Below, one piece after another: positions 1 to 11,168 of a stretch of DNA of 64,000 nucleotides. The stretch covers positions 6,179,501-6,243,500 of the forward strand of contig NZ_CP114035.2 in assembly GCF_026898135.2 (NCBI RefSeq). Direction: 5' to 3'. How positions within the stretch are numbered: position 1 is the first letter of the stretch; each line of letters opens with the position of its first letter. A program made the translations under genes and the position numbers. Under the pieces are notes generated by a model. It worked only from the letters and a program-made list of their open reading frames with translations. It was not told where the DNA came from and ran no database searches. The stretch comes from Pseudomonas fortuita. GTDB lineage: Bacteria; Pseudomonadota; Gammaproteobacteria; Pseudomonadales; Pseudomonadaceae.

Positions 1-605
1 TGCTGATGCTGTTTGCCCAGGATGTGCTGGCGCGCAACCCCGGCGCCGAAATCATCTTCGACGTCAAATGCACCCGTCGCCTGACCCCGCTGATCGAACA
101 GCATGGCGGCCGCGCACTGATGTGGAAGACCGGCCATTCGTTGATCAAGAAGAAGATGAAACAGACCGGCTCGCTGCTGGCCGGCGAAATGAGCGGTCAC
201 ATCTTCATCAAGGAACGCTGGTACGGTTTTGACGACGGCATCTACAGCGCCGCGCGCCTGCTGGAGATCCTCAGCAAGGCCGGACAGAGCGCCGAAAACC
301 TGTTTGCCGCCTTCCCTAACGATATTTCCACGCCGGAAATCAATATTGATGTGACCGACGAGGGTAAATTCAGCATCATTGATGCACTGCAACGCGACGC
401 CGATTGGGGCGAAGCCAGCCTGACCACCATCGATGGTGTGCGGGTTGACTATACCCACGGCTGGGGCCTGGTCCGCGCCTCCAACACCACCCCGGTGCTG
501 GTGCTGCGCTTCGAGGCCGACAGCGACGCCGAATTGCAACGTATCAAGGATGTATTCCGTACCCAGTTGCTGCGGGTTGAGCCTGAGCTGCAACTGCCGT
601 TCTGA
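1..605 (+). CDS. algC: phosphomannomutase/phosphoglucomutase AlgC, C-terminal part
   Basis: Converts mannose-6-P to mannose-1-P and glucose-6-P to glucose-1-P, supplying precursors of alginate, LPS and other exopolysaccharides in the cytosol. The reading frame is already open at the window edge, so only about the last 200 residues are present. They include the sugar-recognition loop of domain 3 (GEMSGH, about window residue 61) and the phosphate-contacting loop of domain 4 (RASNTTPV) close to the end, both diagnostic of the alpha-D-phosphohexomutase family. The stop is the TGA at 603-605. argB follows 30 bp downstream on the same strand with its own ribosome binding site, so the two may be co-transcribed. 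Identity is sure; the N-terminal domains with the catalytic phosphoserine lie outside the window. Confidence 0.95.
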   Translation, partial: LMLFAQDVLARNPGAEIIFDVKCTRRLTPLIEQHGGRALMWKTGHSLIKKKMKQTGSLLAGEMSGHIFIKERWYGFDDGIYSAARLLEILSKAGQSAENLFAAFPNDISTPEINIDVTDEGKFSIIDALQRDADWGEASLTTIDGVRVDYTHGWGLVRASNTTPVLVLRFEADSDAELQRIKDVFRTQLLRVEPELQLPF

Positions 606-1541
<936 letters not shown>

Positions 1542-1560
1542 GTGATTGGCTAGCCTGCAC

Positions 1561-1657
1561 CGGGCTCTTCGCGGGTAAACCCGCTCCCACAAGGGATAGC
1601 ACCGCCTTTGAGGGCTGTGGAGATCCTGTGGGAGCGGGTTCACCCGCGAAAGGGCCG
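1561..1657. repeat. REP pair after argB
   Basis: Two inverted arms, CGCGGGTAAACCCGCTCCCAC at about 1570-1590 and its near-complement GTGGGAGCGGGTTCACCCGCG at about 1628-1648, flank a spacer of roughly 35 bp. Both arms share the GGGTxxACCC variant. It lies between the convergent genes argB and pyrE. Confidence 0.85.
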
Positions 1658-1670
1658 GAACAGGTGACAC

Positions 1671-1706
1671 AAAAAAGGCGACCTTCATGTGAAGGTCGCC
1701 TTTTTC
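1671..1706. terminator. bidirectional intrinsic terminator argB/pyrE
   Basis: A stem of 11 perfect base pairs (AAGGCGACCTT / AAGGTCGCCTT) with a tight CATG-type loop is preceded by an A-run and followed by a T-run. It can therefore stop transcripts of argB (plus strand) and pyrE (minus strand). Confidence 0.88.
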
Positions 1707-1721
1707 ATTTCCAGGCCAGGA

Positions 1722-2363
1722 TCAGATCCCGTACTGCGCCCGGTAAGCCTCGACAGCCGGCAGGTGCTGCTTGAGCTGTGGGTCATCGGCCAGGAACTCT
1801 AGCACCTGGGTCAGCGAAACGATGCTGACCACCGGGATACCGAAGTCGCGTTCCACTTCCTGGATCGCCGACAGTTCGCCATTGCCACGCTCTTCGCGGT
1901 TCAGCGCGATCAGCACGCCAGCGGCCTTGGCCTGCTGGGCGTTGATGATCTGCATGACCTCGCGGATGGCGGTACCGGCGGTGATCACGTCGTCGATGAT
2001 CAGCACATCACCGGCCAGCGGCGCACCAACCAGGCTGCCGCCTTCGCCGTGGTCCTTGGCTTCCTTGCGGTTGAAGCACCATGGCACATCGAGCTGATGC
2101 TGATCAGCGAGGGCCACGGCGGTGGTCGCCGCCAAAGGGATACCCTTGTAGGCCGGGCCGAACAGCACATCGAACGGGATCTTGCTGTCGACGATGGCTG
2201 CGGCATAGCACCGCCCCAGCTCGGCCAATGCAGAACCGGTGTTGAACAGGCCGGCATTGAAGAAATACGGGCTGGTACGCCCCGATTTCAGGGTGAATTC
2301 ACCGAAACGCAGTACCCCGCGATCGATGGCAAAACGGATAAAGTCGCGCTGATACGGCTGCAT
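1722..2363 (-). CDS. pyrE: orotate phosphoribosyltransferase
   Basis: Joins orotate to PRPP to give OMP in de novo pyrimidine synthesis. The 213-residue product has the PRPP-binding loop [16 protein letters not shown] (about residues 118-133) and the flexible-loop region GEGGSLVG before it. Length matches the E. coli enzyme (213). It is divergent from crc with only 80 bp between the start codons, so the two promoters must overlap or abut. The gene ends at the shared hairpin after argB. Confidence 0.97.
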   Translation of the reverse strand: MQPYQRDFIRFAIDRGVLRFGEFTLKSGRTSPYFFNAGLFNTGSALAELGRCYAAAIVDSKIPFDVLFGPAYKGIPLAATTAVALADQHQLDVPWCFNRKEAKDHGEGGSLVGAPLAGDVLIIDDVITAGTAIREVMQIINAQQAKAAGVLIALNREERGNGELSAIQEVERDFGIPVVSIVSLTQVLEFLADDPQLKQHLPAVEAYRAQYGI

Positions 2364-2443
2364 GAATAGTCCCGGACACCACGGATTTAGCTAAATGGGT
2401 TGAGCTCGGGTATCATACACGCACGAGATTTTTGGGGCCATTT

Positions 2444-3223
2444 ATGCGGATCATCAGTGTGAACGTTAATGGCATTCAGGCTGCGGCCGAGCGTGGTTTG
2501 CTCAGCTGGCTACAAGCCCAGAATGCCGACGTCATCTGCCTTCAGGATACCCGCGCCTCGGCCTTTGAACTCGATGACCCAGCTTTCCAGCTCGATGGCT
2601 ATTTCCTTTATGCCTGCGACGCGGAGGTGCCTGCCCAAGGTGGTGTGGCCCTTTACTCGCGCATGCAGCCCAAGGCAGTCATCACCGGCCTGGGCTTCGA
2701 GACAGCCGACCGCTACGGGCGTTACCTGCAAGCAGATTTCGACAAAGTCAGTATTGCCAGCCTGCTGCTGCCTTCGGGCATGAACGGCGACGAAGACTTG
2801 AACCAGAAGTTCAAGTTGATGGACGACTTCGCCAAGTACCTGGACAAACAGCGTCGCAAGCGTCGCGAATACATCTATTGCGGCTCGTTCTACGTGGCGC
2901 AGCAGAAGCTCGACATCAAAAACTGGCGTGACAGCCAGCAGTCGCCGGGCTTCCTGGCGCCGGAACGCGCCTGGATGGATGCGATCACCGGCGAGATGGG
3001 TTACGTCGATGCCCTGCGTGAAGTCAGCCGTGAAGGTGACCAGTACAGCTGGTGGCCAGACAACGAGCAGGCCGAGATGCTCAACCTGGGCTATCGGTTC
3101 GACTACCAGATCCTCACGCCGGGCCTGCGCCGCTTCGTGCGCAACGCCCGCCTGCCGCGTCAGCCGCGCTTCTCCCAGCATGCGCCGCTTATCGTGGATT
3201 ATGACTGGACGTTGACCATCTGA
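2444..3223 (+). CDS. crc: catabolite repression control protein Crc
   Basis: Crc works with Hfq to block translation of mRNAs carrying A-rich catabolite-activity motifs, setting carbon-source preference in pseudomonads. The 259-residue product has the endonuclease/exonuclease/phosphatase fold of ExoIII (start MRIISVNVNGIQ). Key catalytic motifs are altered: the GDxN site reads CGSFYVAQQ and the usual SDH motif reads SQHAPL, in line with the known lack of nuclease activity. I chose the ATG at 2444. An in-frame TTG at 2432 would add four residues but has no better ribosome binding site. A TATCAT at 2411-2416 is a possible -10 element. Confidence 0.96.
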   Translation: MRIISVNVNGIQAAAERGLLSWLQAQNADVICLQDTRASAFELDDPAFQLDGYFLYACDAEVPAQGGVALYSRMQPKAVITGLGFETADRYGRYLQADFDKVSIASLLLPSGMNGDEDLNQKFKLMDDFAKYLDKQRRKRREYIYCGSFYVAQQKLDIKNWRDSQQSPGFLAPERAWMDAITGEMGYVDALREVSREGDQYSWWPDNEQAEMLNLGYRFDYQILTPGLRRFVRNARLPRQPRFSQHAPLIVDYDWTLTI

Positions 3224-3228
3224 GTGCC

Positions 3229-3442
3229 AGGGCTGCTGCGCAGCCCATTCGCGGGGCAAGCCCGCTCCCACAGGATTCATGCATGGCTGAAAAGCTGTAC
3301 AAATCTTGTGGGAGCGTGCTAGGGCTGCTGCGCAGCCCATTTGCGGGGCAAGCCCGCTCCCACAGGATTCATGCATGGCTGGAAAGCTGTACAAATCTTG
3401 TGGGAGCGGGCTTGTCCCGCGAATGGGCCGCGCAGCGGCCCC
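3229..3442. repeat. tandemly duplicated REP block after crc
   Basis: A 92-bp unit (3229-3320) holding a GGGCTGCTGCGCAGCCC hairpin, a REP arm and a spacer is repeated at once as 3321-3412. By eye the copies differ at three positions. The second copy continues into a complete inverted REP arm (GTGGGAGCGGGCTTGTCCCGCG) and a GGCCGCGCAGCGGCC hairpin. The block fills the gap between the convergent genes crc and rph. Confidence 0.9.
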
Positions 3443-3448
3443 AAACAG

Positions 3449-4171
3449 TCAGTCAGCCAGAGCCGCCTGCTGCAGCTCGAAGATATCGTTCATGCCCTTC
3501 TGCGCCAGCGCCAGCATGGCGTTGAAGTCTTCCGGCTGGAACGGCGCGCCTTCAGCGGTGCCCTGCACTTCGATGAAGCCACCGGCGCTGGTCATCACCA
3601 CGTTCAGGTCGGTTTCGGCAGCGGAGTCTTCCGGGTAATCCAGGTCGAGCACGGCTTCGCCCTGGTACATGCCTACCGACACGGCAGCAATCATGTGCTT
3701 GAGCGGGTTGCCGCCCTTAAGGCCACCGCGCTTCTTGATTACCGCCAGGGCGTCGCACAGGGCGACCATGGCACCGGTGATGGACGCGGTACGGGTGCCG
3801 CCATCGGCCTGGATCACGTCGCAGTCGACATACAGGGTGATGTCACCCAGCTTGCTCATGTCCAGCGCAGCGCGCAGCGAACGGCCGATCAGGCGCTGGA
3901 TTTCCAGGGTGCGGCCACCCTGCTTGCCACGGCTGGCTTCGCGCTGGTTACGCTCGCCGGTGGAACGCGGCAGCATGCCGTACTCTGCGGTGAGCCAGCC
4001 TTGGCCCTGGCCTTTGAGGAAGCGCGGCACACCGTTTTCCACGCTGACCGTGCAAATGACCTTGGTGTCACCGAACTCGACCAGTACCGACCCTTCGGCG
4101 TGCTTGGTGTAGTTGCGGGTGATGCGGATCGAGCGGAGCTGATCGGCGGCGCGACCACTTGGACGTTTCAT
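3449..4171 (-). CDS. rph: ribonuclease PH
   Basis: Phosphorolytic 3'-to-5' exoribonuclease that trims tRNA 3' ends and structured RNA. From [13 protein letters not shown] the product has 240 residues, close to the 238 of intact RNase PH. The core motifs are present: [11 protein letters not shown] and [17 protein letters not shown] (phosphate and RNA contacts) and [16 protein letters not shown]. An upstream in-frame start would add 13 residues that do not fit the family. A TATAAT (minus strand, 4209-4214) lies about 38 bp before this ATG. The gene is divergent from the yicC-like gene. Confidence 0.95.
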   Translation of the reverse strand: MKRPSGRAADQLRSIRITRNYTKHAEGSVLVEFGDTKVICTVSVENGVPRFLKGQGQGWLTAEYGMLPRSTGERNQREASRGKQGGRTLEIQRLIGRSLRAALDMSKLGDITLYVDCDVIQADGGTRTASITGAMVALCDALAVIKKRGGLKGGNPLKHMIAAVSVGMYQGEAVLDLDYPEDSAAETDLNVVMTSAGGFIEVQGTAEGAPFQPEDFNAMLALAQKGMNDIFELQQAALAD

Positions 4172-4208
4172 CTGGGATACCTGTACTGGGACTTTGAATC
4201 TGCCGAGC

Positions 4209-4214
4209 ATTATA
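4209..4214 (-). promoter_or_regulatory. -10 element of the rph promoter
   Basis: Perfect TATAAT on the minus strand, placed to give a leader of about 30 nt before the rph ATG. I see no convincing -35 at 16-18 bp, so this rests on the -10 alone. Confidence 0.45.
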
Positions 4215-4311
4215 GAGCCCGCAGCGCGGGGAAGACATGCCTATTGTCGCGCCCGACACAGCCCGTCGCCTTTTCCGACTGCCGTGGCCACCCCTCTGTA
4301 ACATGGGTGGA

Positions 4312-4341
4312 TTGGGCGCCGAGGCCCCACTGCGCTACAAT
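4312..4341 (+). promoter_or_regulatory. sigma70-type promoter before the yicC homologue
   Basis: TTGGGC (4312-4317), an 18-bp spacer and TACAAT (4336-4341) lie 59 bp upstream of the ATG at 4400. Three of six and five of six bases match the consensus boxes. Confidence 0.5.
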
Positions 4342-4399
4342 CCTGCGCCTTGCAGCCGAGAGGCTCCCACCGTTCATACATCTACGCGAGGTACTCCCC

Positions 4400-5897
<1,498 letters not shown>

Positions 5898-5904
5898 AAA
5901 CGAT

Positions 5905-6026
5905 GGGGCCGCTTTGCGGCCCATTCGCGGGACAAGCCCGCTCCCACAGGACAATCGCTGCCTTCAATGTCGGCGCAGTATTTGTGGGAGCGGGCTTGTC
6001 CCGCGAATGGGCTGCAGAGCAGCCCC
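5905..6026. repeat. REP pair after gmk
   Basis: Symmetrical block: a GGGGCCGCTTTGCGGCCC hairpin, REP arm ATTCGCGGGACAAGCCCG, a spacer of about 40 bp, inverse arm CGGGCTTGTCCCGCGAAT and a GGGCTGCAGAGCAGCCCC hairpin. It lies between convergent gmk and the permease gene. Confidence 0.88.
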
Positions 6027-6032
6027 TTCCAG

Positions 6033-7574
6033 TCATTCCTGCAGCGGCAGGGTAGCCTGCTGACGCAGGGTAGCCCCCAGGAAGTAAGCCGGCGCGCGCA
6101 TGCGCGACAGCATCATCAGCCCGATGCCGAGCACCGAGATGATCGCGGCAATCACGAACACCAGCCCCAGCCCGCCCACATGCGAGCCACTGCCGAAGTC
6201 CGGCGAGGCGCTGTCGATGGCGGTGCGCGCGAAAATCACCGACAAGATCACCCCACCTGTCAACGGGCACAGGCCGCGCATGATGAAGTGGCGCAGGCTG
6301 TCAAACAGGCTGTCGCGGAAATACCAGACGCAGGCGAACGCGGTCAGGGAATAGTAGAAGCAGATCATCATGCCCAACGCGGTGATGGTATCCGCCAGCA
6401 CGTTCTCGCTCAGGGTACGCATGGTCACGTAGAACAGGCCTGCTGCCAGGCCAGCGCAAATGGTGGCGTAGCGTGGGGTCTGCGAACGCGGGCAGACGCT
6501 GGCAAACTTCTGCGGTACCGCACCGTAGTAACCCATGGCCAACAGAGTCCGCGCCGGCGCCACGAAGGTGGACTGCAGCGACGCCGCGGTGCTGGCCAGC
6601 ACGGCGATGGACATCAGGATTGCCAGCGGCCCCATGACCGGGCCGGCCAGGTGGGCGAAGACGTTCTCCTGGATGCGTGGGTTGTTAAGGCCCAGCCCGG
6701 TTTCGCTGATACCGGCAAACTGCAGAGTGGCGATAGCGGTGAACAGGTACAGCCCGAGGATCAACATAACGGTCCAGGTGGCAGCCTTGCCCGGCACCTC
6801 TTCGCTGCCCACCGACTCTTCGCTGACGGTCAGGCACGTGTCCCAGCCCCAGAAAATGAAGATAGACAGCGACAGCCCGGCAGCAAAGGCCGAGAACGAC
6901 TCGACACCGAACGGGTTGAACCAGGCGAAATCGAACGCCAGCGGTGGCGGCGCAGTGGTGCCGCCGAAGGCGGCGAAGGCAAAGCCGATCAGCACCAGCA
7001 ACTGCAGGGCCACCAGGCCGTACTGCACGGTCATGGTGGTGGCGATGCCACGACAGCAGATCCACACGGCCAGGCCGATGAACACGCAACAGGTGCTGAT
7101 GTTGATCAACAGATTGTCGGCCAATGCTGCCAGCTCATGCTTGCCGGTGATCTGGCCAAGGAACAGGTAAAAGAAGTCGACGGCTACACCCGCCAGGTTC
7201 GACAGCACGATGGTGGTGGCGACCACCAGCCCCCAGCCGCCGATCCACCCGATCATCGGGCCAAAGGCACGCGCCGACCAGGTAAACGAAGTACCGCTGT
7301 CCGGCTCTGCCGAGTTCAGCTCGCGGTAGCCCAGGGCCACCAGCAGCATCGGCAGGAAGCCGACGATGAACACCGCTGGCAGGTGGGCACCCACCTCGCG
7401 CACGGTCGGGCCGAGGGCGCCCGTCAGGGTGTAGACCGGGGCGATGGTGGAAATGCCCAGCACCACGCTGGCCAGCAGGCCCAAGCGGCCTTTGGCCAAG
7501 CCCTTGCCGCGCTGGGTGTTGCCTGCGTCGGCCGCCACATCGGGTGGGCGGCCGGCTTCTGTATAATTGCTCAT
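6033..7574 (-). CDS. APC-superfamily amino acid/polyamine permease
   Basis: A polytopic inner-membrane transporter of about 513 residues with around twelve hydrophobic segments. It has the APC-family pattern: an early glycine-rich helix (GISTIAPVYTLTGALGP) and, mid-protein, IFIFWGWDTCLTVSEES. Its neighbours are a gamma-glutamyl-GABA hydrolase and a gamma-glutamylpolyamine synthetase on the same strand, so uptake of putrescine, GABA or a related amine is the likely role (inference from context). Start uncertain: I prefer MSNYTEAG at 7574, but an in-frame ATG at 7640 adds 22 residues and neither has a strong Shine-Dalgarno. The substrate cannot be read from the sequence. Confidence 0.88.
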   Translation of the reverse strand: MSNYTEAGRPPDVAADAGNTQRGKGLAKGRLGLLASVVLGISTIAPVYTLTGALGPTVREVGAHLPAVFIVGFLPMLLVALGYRELNSAEPDSGTSFTWSARAFGPMIGWIGGWGLVVATTIVLSNLAGVAVDFFYLFLGQITGKHELAALADNLLINISTCCVFIGLAVWICCRGIATTMTVQYGLVALQLLVLIGFAFAAFGGTTAPPPLAFDFAWFNPFGVESFSAFAAGLSLSIFIFWGWDTCLTVSEESVGSEEVPGKAATWTVMLILGLYLFTAIATLQFAGISETGLGLNNPRIQENVFAHLAGPVMGPLAILMSIAVLASTAASLQSTFVAPARTLLAMGYYGAVPQKFASVCPRSQTPRYATICAGLAAGLFYVTMRTLSENVLADTITALGMMICFYYSLTAFACVWYFRDSLFDSLRHFIMRGLCPLTGGVILSVIFARTAIDSASPDFGSGSHVGGLGLVFVIAAIISVLGIGLMMLSRMRAPAYFLGATLRQQATLPLQE

Positions 7575-7688
7575 GAGTATTTGCCGTAAATTTTGGAATT
7601 GTTTTCGCAGGCCTTGCGCACAAGGCCTGCTTTCACTCATTGAAAGCTTGCTGCCGGGGGACCGGTCATCCGAGACCTTCGGCTGACG

Positions 7689-8462
7689 TCAGACTGTTTC
7701 CTGCCGTGCGCCCTCCCGTGCTGCGTAGGCAATGCAGGCCTCGCGAAACGCCTGGAACAGGCGCAGCGAAACCGGGTTTTCGGTGAAGCGCCATTCCGGG
7801 TGCCACTGCACGCCGAGCACAAAGCCCGGCGCTGCGGGCATGGACACCGCTTCGATCAGGCCATCCGGGGCCCGCGCCTCGACACGCAGGCCGGGCGCCA
7901 GGCGTTCGATGCCTTGACTGTGCAGCGAGTTGACCTCGAACTGCTCAGCCAGCCCCAGGCGCTCGAACAACCCGCCTGGCTCGATGCCGACAAGGTGACG
8001 AGCGCCGTATTGCACCTCCAGGGGTGCGTCCTCAGGTTCGCGGTGGTCAAGGTAACCGGGCAATTCCTGCACGCGCTGGTGCAGGCTGCCACCCAACGCC
8101 ACATTCAGTTCCTGATAACCACGGCAGATGCAGAACACCGGCACACCAGCGGCAATTGCCGCCTGCAGCAGCGGCAGGGTCAGGCGATCGCGCGCCAGAT
8201 CGTGCCGGGTACCCGCCGCGCTAGGGGCGCCATTGTAATGATGCGGTTCGATATTTGAAGGCGAGCCGGTAAAAACAATGCCGTGCAGACGGGCCAGCAG
8301 CGCCTGCGTGTCACTGCCGCCGTCACGGGCCGGCAAGATCAGCGGCAAACCGGCAAAGCCGGCCGCCTCGACATACTTGTCGCCTACTGTATGCGACGAG
8401 TTCTTCCCCACCTGCTGGCGGCAGGCGCTGACACCGATCAGGGGGACCGCATTTGCGCTCAT
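7689..8462 (-). CDS. gamma-glutamyl-GABA hydrolase (PuuD/SpuA-like class I glutamine amidotransferase)
   Basis: Releases GABA from gamma-glutamyl-GABA in the gamma-glutamylated route of putrescine degradation. The 257-residue protein belongs to peptidase family C26. It shows the nucleophile elbow with the catalytic Cys in VPVFCICRGYQELN and the partner His in LGVQWHPEW. Start chosen at MSANAVPLIGVSACR; longer reading would run into the upstream synthetase gene. It begins 4 bp after the stop of the glutamine synthetase-like gene, so the two are surely co-transcribed, and the permease is probably the third cistron. A paralogous spu/puu set elsewhere in the genome is likely, so I assign no symbol. 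Confidence 0.92.
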   Translation of the reverse strand: MSANAVPLIGVSACRQQVGKNSSHTVGDKYVEAAGFAGLPLILPARDGGSDTQALLARLHGIVFTGSPSNIEPHHYNGAPSAAGTRHDLARDRLTLPLLQAAIAAGVPVFCICRGYQELNVALGGSLHQRVQELPGYLDHREPEDAPLEVQYGARHLVGIEPGGLFERLGLAEQFEVNSLHSQGIERLAPGLRVEARAPDGLIEAVSMPAAPGFVLGVQWHPEWRFTENPVSLRLFQAFREACIAYAAREGARQETV

Positions 8463-8466
8463 GGGC

Positions 8467-9849
8467 TTACACCGTGTGCAGGTACCAGTTGTACTCAAGG
8501 TCGGAGATCGACACTTCGAACTCGGCCAGTTCGCTTTCCTTGCAGGCCACGAAGATATCGATGTAGTCCGGGCTGATGTATTGGTTGAGGACTTCGCTGT
8601 CGTCCAGCGCGCGCAGGGCATCACGCAGGTTGTTCGGCAGGCTCTGTTCCAGTTGCTCGTAGGAGTTGCCTTCGATCGGCGCATCCGGCTCGACCTTGTT
8701 GGTCAGGCCGTGGTGCACGCCGGCAAGGACTGCCGCAAGCATCAGGTACGGGTTGGCGTCGGCGCCGGCCACGCGGTGTTCCAGGCGCACGTTGTCGCTG
8801 CTGTCGGTAGGTACGCGCACGGCCACGGTGCGGTTGTCCAGGCCCCAGCTCGGCGCATTGGGCACATAGAACTGCGCACCGAAGCGGCGGTAGGAGTTGA
8901 TGTTCGGGCAGAGGAAGGCCATCGATGCCGGCATCGTCTCCAGCACACCACCAATGGCGTGGCGCAACGTGTCGCTTTGCAGCGGGTCATCGCTTGAGAA
9001 GATGTTCTTGCCGGTTTTCTTGTCCAGCAACGAAATATGCACGTGCAGGCCGTTGCCTGCCTGGCCCGGGTAGGGCTTGGCCATGAAGGTGGTGTCCATT
9101 TCATGGTCGTAGGCCACGTTCTTGATCAGCCGCTTGAGCAGGATCGCGTAGTCGCAGGCCTTCAGCGGGTCAGCCACGTGGTGCAGGTTGACCTCGAACT
9201 GCGCCGGGGCGCTTTCCTTGACGATGGCATCGGCAGGCAGGCCCTGCTCCTTGGCCGCTTCGAGCATGTCCTGCAGGCAGTCGGCGTATTCGTCGAGGTC
9301 GTCGATCAGGTACACCTGGGTCGACTGCGGACGCTTGCCGGAAATGGGCGAGCGCGGCGGCTGCGGGCGGCCGTTGAGGTTGTCCTGATCAATCAGGTAG
9401 AACTCCAGCTCGAACGCAGCACAAATCGTAAGGCCCAGGTCGTCGAACTTGCTCACCACCTGACGCAGCACTTCACGCGGGTCGGCAAAGAACGGCGCGC
9501 CTTCGATCTCGTGCATGGTCATCAGCAGCTGGGCGGTGGGGCGTTTCTGCCATGGCTCGTCCGACAGTGTGCCGGGGATCGGGAAGCAGATGCGGTCGGC
9601 ATCGCCAATGTCCAGGCCAAGGCCGGTGCTTTCGACCGTGGAACCGTTGATGTCCAGGGCGAACAGCGAAGCCGGCAGGTTGATGCCTTTCTCGTACACC
9701 TTGTGCAGGCTGGCCCGCTCGATGCGCTTGCCACGTACCACGCCATTCATGTCGGAGATCAGCAGGTCGACGTACTGTGTGTCCGGATGGGCCTGGAGGA
9801 AGTCATTCATCTCGCTGGAAGAACTGGCGCACGGGGTTACCGACGTCAT
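8467..9849 (-). CDS. glutamine synthetase-family gamma-glutamylpolyamine synthetase (PuuA/SpuB-like)
   Basis: Attaches glutamate to putrescine or a related amine using ATP, the entry step of the gamma-glutamylated polyamine pathway. The 460-residue protein has the glutamine synthetase catalytic fold: the beta-grasp N-domain (YVDLLISDMNGVVRGKR), the ATP-binding KPYPGQAGNGLHVHISL and RLEHRVAGADANPY. Pairing with a gamma-glutamyl-GABA hydrolase separates it from nitrogen-assimilating GlnA. The start at 9849 has AAAGGA at a good distance; an ATG at 9858 overlaps that site. It is divergent from a LysR regulator that may control it. Confidence 0.93.
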   Translation of the reverse strand: MTSVTPCASSSSEMNDFLQAHPDTQYVDLLISDMNGVVRGKRIERASLHKVYEKGINLPASLFALDINGSTVESTGLGLDIGDADRICFPIPGTLSDEPWQKRPTAQLLMTMHEIEGAPFFADPREVLRQVVSKFDDLGLTICAAFELEFYLIDQDNLNGRPQPPRSPISGKRPQSTQVYLIDDLDEYADCLQDMLEAAKEQGLPADAIVKESAPAQFEVNLHHVADPLKACDYAILLKRLIKNVAYDHEMDTTFMAKPYPGQAGNGLHVHISLLDKKTGKNIFSSDDPLQSDTLRHAIGGVLETMPASMAFLCPNINSYRRFGAQFYVPNAPSWGLDNRTVAVRVPTDSSDNVRLEHRVAGADANPYLMLAAVLAGVHHGLTNKVEPDAPIEGNSYEQLEQSLPNNLRDALRALDDSEVLNQYISPDYIDIFVACKESELAEFEVSISDLEYNWYLHTV

Positions 9850-9974
9850 GGTGTACATCCTTTGATGTGCTGCGGCGATGTGGGGATACGGCTGGCGCCT
9901 CACGGGCGACGATGGTTGCAGCTGTTGTTTTTTTCACTTTCCCATCGTGGGGATTGGTTACCCGACCGGACGCA

Positions 9975-10003
9975 TTGATTCCGGGGGGCGGTTTCACTAT
10001 AAA
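9975..10003 (+). promoter_or_regulatory. sigma70-type promoter for the LysR gene at 10055
   Basis: TTGATT (9975-9980), exactly 17 bp, then TATAAA (9998-10003); the ATG follows about 50 bp later. It lies in the 205-bp divergent region shared with the gamma-glutamylpolyamine synthetase gene. Confidence 0.6.
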
Positions 10004-10054
10004 ATGGCCCCGACGCAACAGACATTGGCAATTCGGCAAGCAGAGCGTGCACCA

Positions 10055-10927
10055 ATGCAATATCAGATCACCCACGCCGACCTCTCTCTGGTCCTGGCAC
10101 TGGAGCGTGGCCGCTCGCTGGCCAAGGCCGCCGAGCTCCTCAAAGTCGACGTTTCGACGGTGTTCCGCTCGATCCGCCGGCTGGAGTCGGCGCTGGGCAC
10201 CGCCTTGTTCGTCAAGAGCCGCAAGGGCTACCTGCCGACCGACACCGCGCAGGCCCTGGCCGAGCAGGCCGAGCGCGCCGAGCAGGCGCTGGAGGCGGCA
10301 CGCATTGCCATGACCAGTGGCGAGCAGGTGGTCAGCGGCACGGTGCGGGTGACCTGCACCGAGGCGGTGATGCATAGCCTGCTGCTGCCGGCGCTGGCCG
10401 AGTTCATGCCCAACTACCCGGCCCTGTCGCTGGAGATGGGCACCTCGAATACCTTCGCCAACCTCAGCCGGCGTGACGCCGACATTGCCCTGCGCCTGAC
10501 CAATACACCACCGGAGCACCTGGTAGGTCGCAACCTGGGGTCAACATCCTATGTGGTTTGCGGCCAGCCGCAGTGGCGCGAGCGCCTGGCAGAATCGGCC
10601 GTCAGCGTGCCATGGATCGCCCCCGACGACTCGATGCAGGACCACCCCACGGTGGTCTGGCGCAACCAGCAGCACCCTGGGTTGAGCCCGCGCTACCAGT
10701 GCAGCGGGATGTCGACCATCGCCCAGCTGGTAACCGCCGGCCTGGGCGTGGCGGCGCTGCCGGATTACATGGTGCACGCCCTGCCCGGCGTGGAAGCGCT
10801 GAGCGGACCGCTACCGGGTTGCGACACTCAGCTTTGGCTACTGACCCGGCCGGATTGCCGGGCGCTGCGCTCGGTGCAGACCTTGTTCGAAGAGCTGACG
10901 CCGCGGTTGCGTGGCGCGATGCTCTGA
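10055..10927 (+). CDS. LysR-family transcriptional regulator, divergent from polyamine genes
   Basis: A 290-residue LysR-type regulator. The N-terminal winged helix-turn-helix covers about residues 8-65 (LERGRSLAKAAELLKVDVSTVFRSIRRLE), and a periplasmic-binding-like effector domain follows from about residue 90 (VRVTCTEAVMHSLLLPAL). The effector is not readable from sequence. The divergent layout with the gamma-glutamylpolyamine synthetase, permease and hydrolase genes suggests control of that operon (inference). The frame remains open upstream to 9878, but the conserved N-terminus and the promoter at 9975-10003 favour 10055. Confidence 0.9.
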   Translation: MQYQITHADLSLVLALERGRSLAKAAELLKVDVSTVFRSIRRLESALGTALFVKSRKGYLPTDTAQALAEQAERAEQALEAARIAMTSGEQVVSGTVRVTCTEAVMHSLLLPALAEFMPNYPALSLEMGTSNTFANLSRRDADIALRLTNTPPEHLVGRNLGSTSYVVCGQPQWRERLAESAVSVPWIAPDDSMQDHPTVVWRNQQHPGLSPRYQCSGMSTIAQLVTAGLGVAALPDYMVHALPGVEALSGPLPGCDTQLWLLTRPDCRALRSVQTLFEELTPRLRGAML

Positions 10928-10963
10928 GGTTATCGTCGGGCTCAAGTATTGCGGCTGTCTGGT

Positions 10964-11036
10964 CCGGCACTTTCGCGGCAAAACCTGCTCCCACAGGGTA
11001 GGCGGTGCCTGTGGAAGCAGGTTTACCCGCGAAGAA
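10964..11036. repeat. degenerate REP pair before rpoZ
   Basis: Arms TTCGCGGCAAAACCTGCTCCCAC and GTGGAAGCAGGTTTACCCGCGAA carry the CCTGC/GCAGG variant core in both copies. The spacer is only about 15 bp. Confidence 0.75.
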
Positions 11037-11101
11037 GCAAACACAGTGCTTCAAGGTGACCGCCCGGCAAAACAGCGCTTCCCTATTGGCTGGTGAATTT
11101 T

Positions 11102-11107
11102 TATACT
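11102..11107 (+). promoter_or_regulatory. -10 element of the rpoZ-spoT promoter
   Basis: TATACT in an AT-rich stretch (GAATTTTTATACTATCG) 61 bp before the rpoZ ATG. The -35 region at a 17-bp spacing (TTCCCT) matches poorly. Confidence 0.45.
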
Positions 11108-11168
11108 ATCGAGTCCGCCTGCCCATTACTGGGCTGCACGCCCACCGCATTTGCTACTGAGGAAGACC

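Noticed and set aside
1561..1657. CRISPR-like array from repeated palindromes after argB and at other loci
   Set aside because: The repeats are paired inverted arms at isolated sites, not regularly spaced direct repeats, and no cas genes are present. They fit REP elements.
3341..4399. Upstream extension of the YicC-family gene
   Set aside because: The frame is open from the REP block through the antisense of rph, but homology begins at the ATG at 4400 and a promoter lies just before it.
5967..7589. Plus-strand open frame of 540 codons over the permease gene
   Set aside because: Its composition is Gln/His/Gly-rich and it begins in a REP element. The minus-strand product is a clear membrane transporter.
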